Positions 4,877 to 6,449 of a DNA stretch of 6,449 nt are shown one piece after another. The notes under the pieces are model-generated. The model saw nothing but the letters and a program-made list of their open reading frames with translations. It had not been told where the DNA came from and ran no database searches. The stretch is taken from positions 1 through 6,449 of the forward strand of contig DLXG01000246.1 of assembly GCA_003448875.1 (NCBI GenBank), read 5' to 3'. Position numbers and translations under genes: made by a program. Positions within the stretch are counted from its first letter, which is position 1. Each line of letters starts with the position of its first letter. Source of the DNA: Anaerolineaceae bacterium. GTDB lineage: Bacteria > Chloroflexota > Anaerolineae > Anaerolineales > Anaerolineaceae.

Positions 4877-6449
4877 TTAGATTAATCGCAGCCGGCGGGC
4901 TTCTGCGATTGCCTGATTGACTTTGGTAACCCCCAGTTTGCTATAAATCCCCTTGACGTGAAAACGCACGGTGTTCAGGCTGACCACCAGATTTTCCGCA
5001 ATCTGGTTATAGGTATTTCCCTGTGCCAGAAGGCGCAGTACTTCAAGTTCTCTTTCAGTTAACCCTGCCTCGGCGGGTTTCTCACTGCTGTGAAGAAGCG
5101 TATTTTCAGGTAATTCAGCCTGCACTTCCATGCCCTGAGTCACGAATTCATTCAGGGCCGTCAACCGCAGGGCTCTGGTCAGGTGGATTAGAGTCTGCCG
5201 ATTTTCAAGGAATATGCTCTTGTAACGGCAGGATTCAGCCAGTTGCAACGCTTCTCTCATCCAGCGGCGGGCCTGAGTTTCATCTCTGTTTTTGAAATGA
5301 AGAATTGCACCCAGCACCAATGTTTGCAGGAGGGCGTAATTGCGCTGGCTGGCTCGCGTGAATTGAAGCATCCGCTGGGCAAGATCTGCTGCCCACAGTT
5401 CTGGTGTGACTGACTGCTGGACGGCTGCCAGCCTCAGCCAGCCAAGTAATATGGTTTCTGAAAATGGAGTCACCGGGGAAGTTGGGGTGATCCCGCTGGC
5501 AGCGAGGATGGAGTGGGCTTCGGCCCAGTTCCCTTCACTGAGCGCCAGCAGACTTTTGCAGGAAATCAATTCAGGCAAGACCCAGCCGGGTGCGCCTCGC
5601 TGGTAGAAGTGTTCGGCTTGCTGCAGACATTGCCGGGCTGCGTTGAATTCGTTAAGCGCAATGTGAAGCCTTGCCATGCCCGCCAGCGAATATACTGCCG
5701 AGGCATTATGCCCGCTCAATTCTGCCAGATGGATGCCCCGCCCAAGAAATTGAACGGCCTGATCGAACTGATTGCGATGATAATAAACCCAACCCAATGC
5801 TCCGTACACCGCCCCCAATACTGCCGGGTAACCATGCGGGTGCTGTTCCAGATGCTGGATGGCGGTTTGGGCCGTGCTGGCAGCCAACTCTAATTGCCCG
5901 TATTCCAGAGCCATCAGGGTGAGGTGTGAGACTGCCAGAATATCCGTGACCGGGTCATCGTTATTACGGCTGAGGTGACTGGCATTTTCCAGCGCTGCCC
6001 GGGCTTCCTCATAATTGCCTTTTTGACGGAGACCGCCTCCCAGTGCAAGAAAAGCCAGCGAGGCAATCCGGTTGTCTTTCGTGTTTATCAAATTGAGAGC
6101 CTGCTGTGCGGCAAGAACGGCATCATCGAATTTTTGTTGAACCTGCAGGAAATTGGCGCGTAAAGCAAGCAGTTCGGCTTTCAGCAGGGAGGGGTCATCC
6201 AAAACAGAGCCGTCTTGATTTATCAGACTGTCCAATGATTGAAGAATGCTAACCAGCCGGGCAAAGTTGCCCTGCAGAAGATACATCCAACCCAGCCCAA
6301 GCAACAAGAAGGGGCGGTCTGATTGCATTTCTGCCGGGATCTGCAATAGCCATCCCTCAATTTGGGCAACCGGGATGTGGTTGACAAAGTGCCAGATGTT
6401 TTTTTCAATCAGGTCAAGGACAGCGGGGTAATCTTTAGCGGCAAGGTAA
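4877..6449 (-). CDS. LAL/MalT-type LuxR-family transcriptional regulator, C-terminal part (runs off right edge)
   Basis: The frame is open from the right edge to the TAA at 4877-4879, about 523 residues. A possible TTG start at 6346 is only internal: codons upstream of it continue a typical family sequence (for example IEKNIWHF and GWLLQIP), so the protein's N-terminus lies outside. The last 61 residues are a LuxR/GerE helix-turn-helix beginning LTERELEVLRLLAQG, with NTVRFHVKGIYSKLGV as the recognition region. Before it are alpha-helical TPR-like repeats, such as FDDAVLAAQQAL, YEEARAALENA and FDQAVQFLGRGI. This is the layout of LAL (large ATP-binding LuxR) proteins like MalT, in which an N-terminal STAND ATPase, presumably outside the window, and the sensor repeats control DNA binding. 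Family members have about 850-950 residues. It lies directly upstream of the cluster in the same orientation, with candidate operator sites between them, so it is probably the cluster's activator; the inducer is unknown. Confidence 0.92.
   Translation of the reverse strand, partial: YLAAKDYPAVLDLIEKNIWHFVNHIPVAQIEGWLLQIPAEMQSDRPFLLLGLGWMYLLQGNFARLVSILQSLDSLINQDGSVLDDPSLLKAELLALRANFLQVQQKFDDAVLAAQQALNLINTKDNRIASLAFLALGGGLRQKGNYEEARAALENASHLSRNNDDPVTDILAVSHLTLMALEYGQLELAASTAQTAIQHLEQHPHGYPAVLGAVYGALGWVYYHRNQFDQAVQFLGRGIHLAELSGHNASAVYSLAGMARLHIALNEFNAARQCLQQAEHFYQRGAPGWVLPELISCKSLLALSEGNWAEAHSILAASGITPTSPVTPFSETILLGWLRLAAVQQSVTPELWAADLAQRMLQFTRASQRNYALLQTLVLGAILHFKNRDETQARRWMREALQLAESCRYKSIFLENRQTLIHLTRALRLTALNEFVTQGMEVQAELPENTLLHSSEKPAEAGLTERELEVLRLLAQGNTYNQIAENLVVSLNTVRFHVKGIYSKLGVTKVNQAIAEARRLRLI

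Noticed and set aside
6344..6346. TTG at 6346 as the true start of the regulator
   Set aside because: The frame stays open to the window edge and the upstream codons encode typical LAL-family sequence, so the gene begins outside the window.

Overview
The window is about half G+C and reads as bacterial chromosome, most likely Chloroflexota of the class Anaerolineae. This rests on family resemblance: a MalT/LAL-type LuxR regulator, a CoaE with EAIKLLE in place of the usual PLLFE-like segment, and a set of uncharacterised membrane proteins of a kind I associate with that phylum. No rRNA or other marker gene is present, so the placement is inference. Every supported gene lies on the minus strand, so transcription runs from high to low coordinates. 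There is no sign of a mobile element, a CRISPR array or a tRNA.

In transcription order the window opens with the C-terminal part of a large LAL-family regulator (TPR-like helical repeats plus a C-terminal LuxR-type helix-turn-helix), cut by the right edge. A 145-bp intergenic region follows (4732-4876). It holds a G+C-rich inverted repeat just after the regulator's stop, then several ATGTAG/CTACAT half-sites, two of which form a perfect 9+4+9 palindrome. A tight gene cluster comes next: an 83-aa small protein; a Tat-signal flavodoxin that overlaps it by ATGA and has a second plausible internal start; an 8-TM membrane protein (284 aa); and a CPBP-type intramembrane glutamic protease (255 aa). 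After a 197-bp gap come a 6-TM protein (186 aa) and a second 8-TM protein (290 aa) that is a paralogue of the first.

The window ends with the N-terminal 132 residues of dephospho-CoA kinase (coaE). It is set apart from the cluster by its own near-consensus promoter (TTGACA-17-TAAAAT).

The most interesting unit is the regulator-controlled cluster at about 561-4731: an apparently exported flavodoxin next to membrane proteins of unknown function and a membrane protease, preceded by a palindrome placed like an activator box. Its biochemical role cannot be read from sequence. A membrane-associated redox or stress-response module is one hypothesis.
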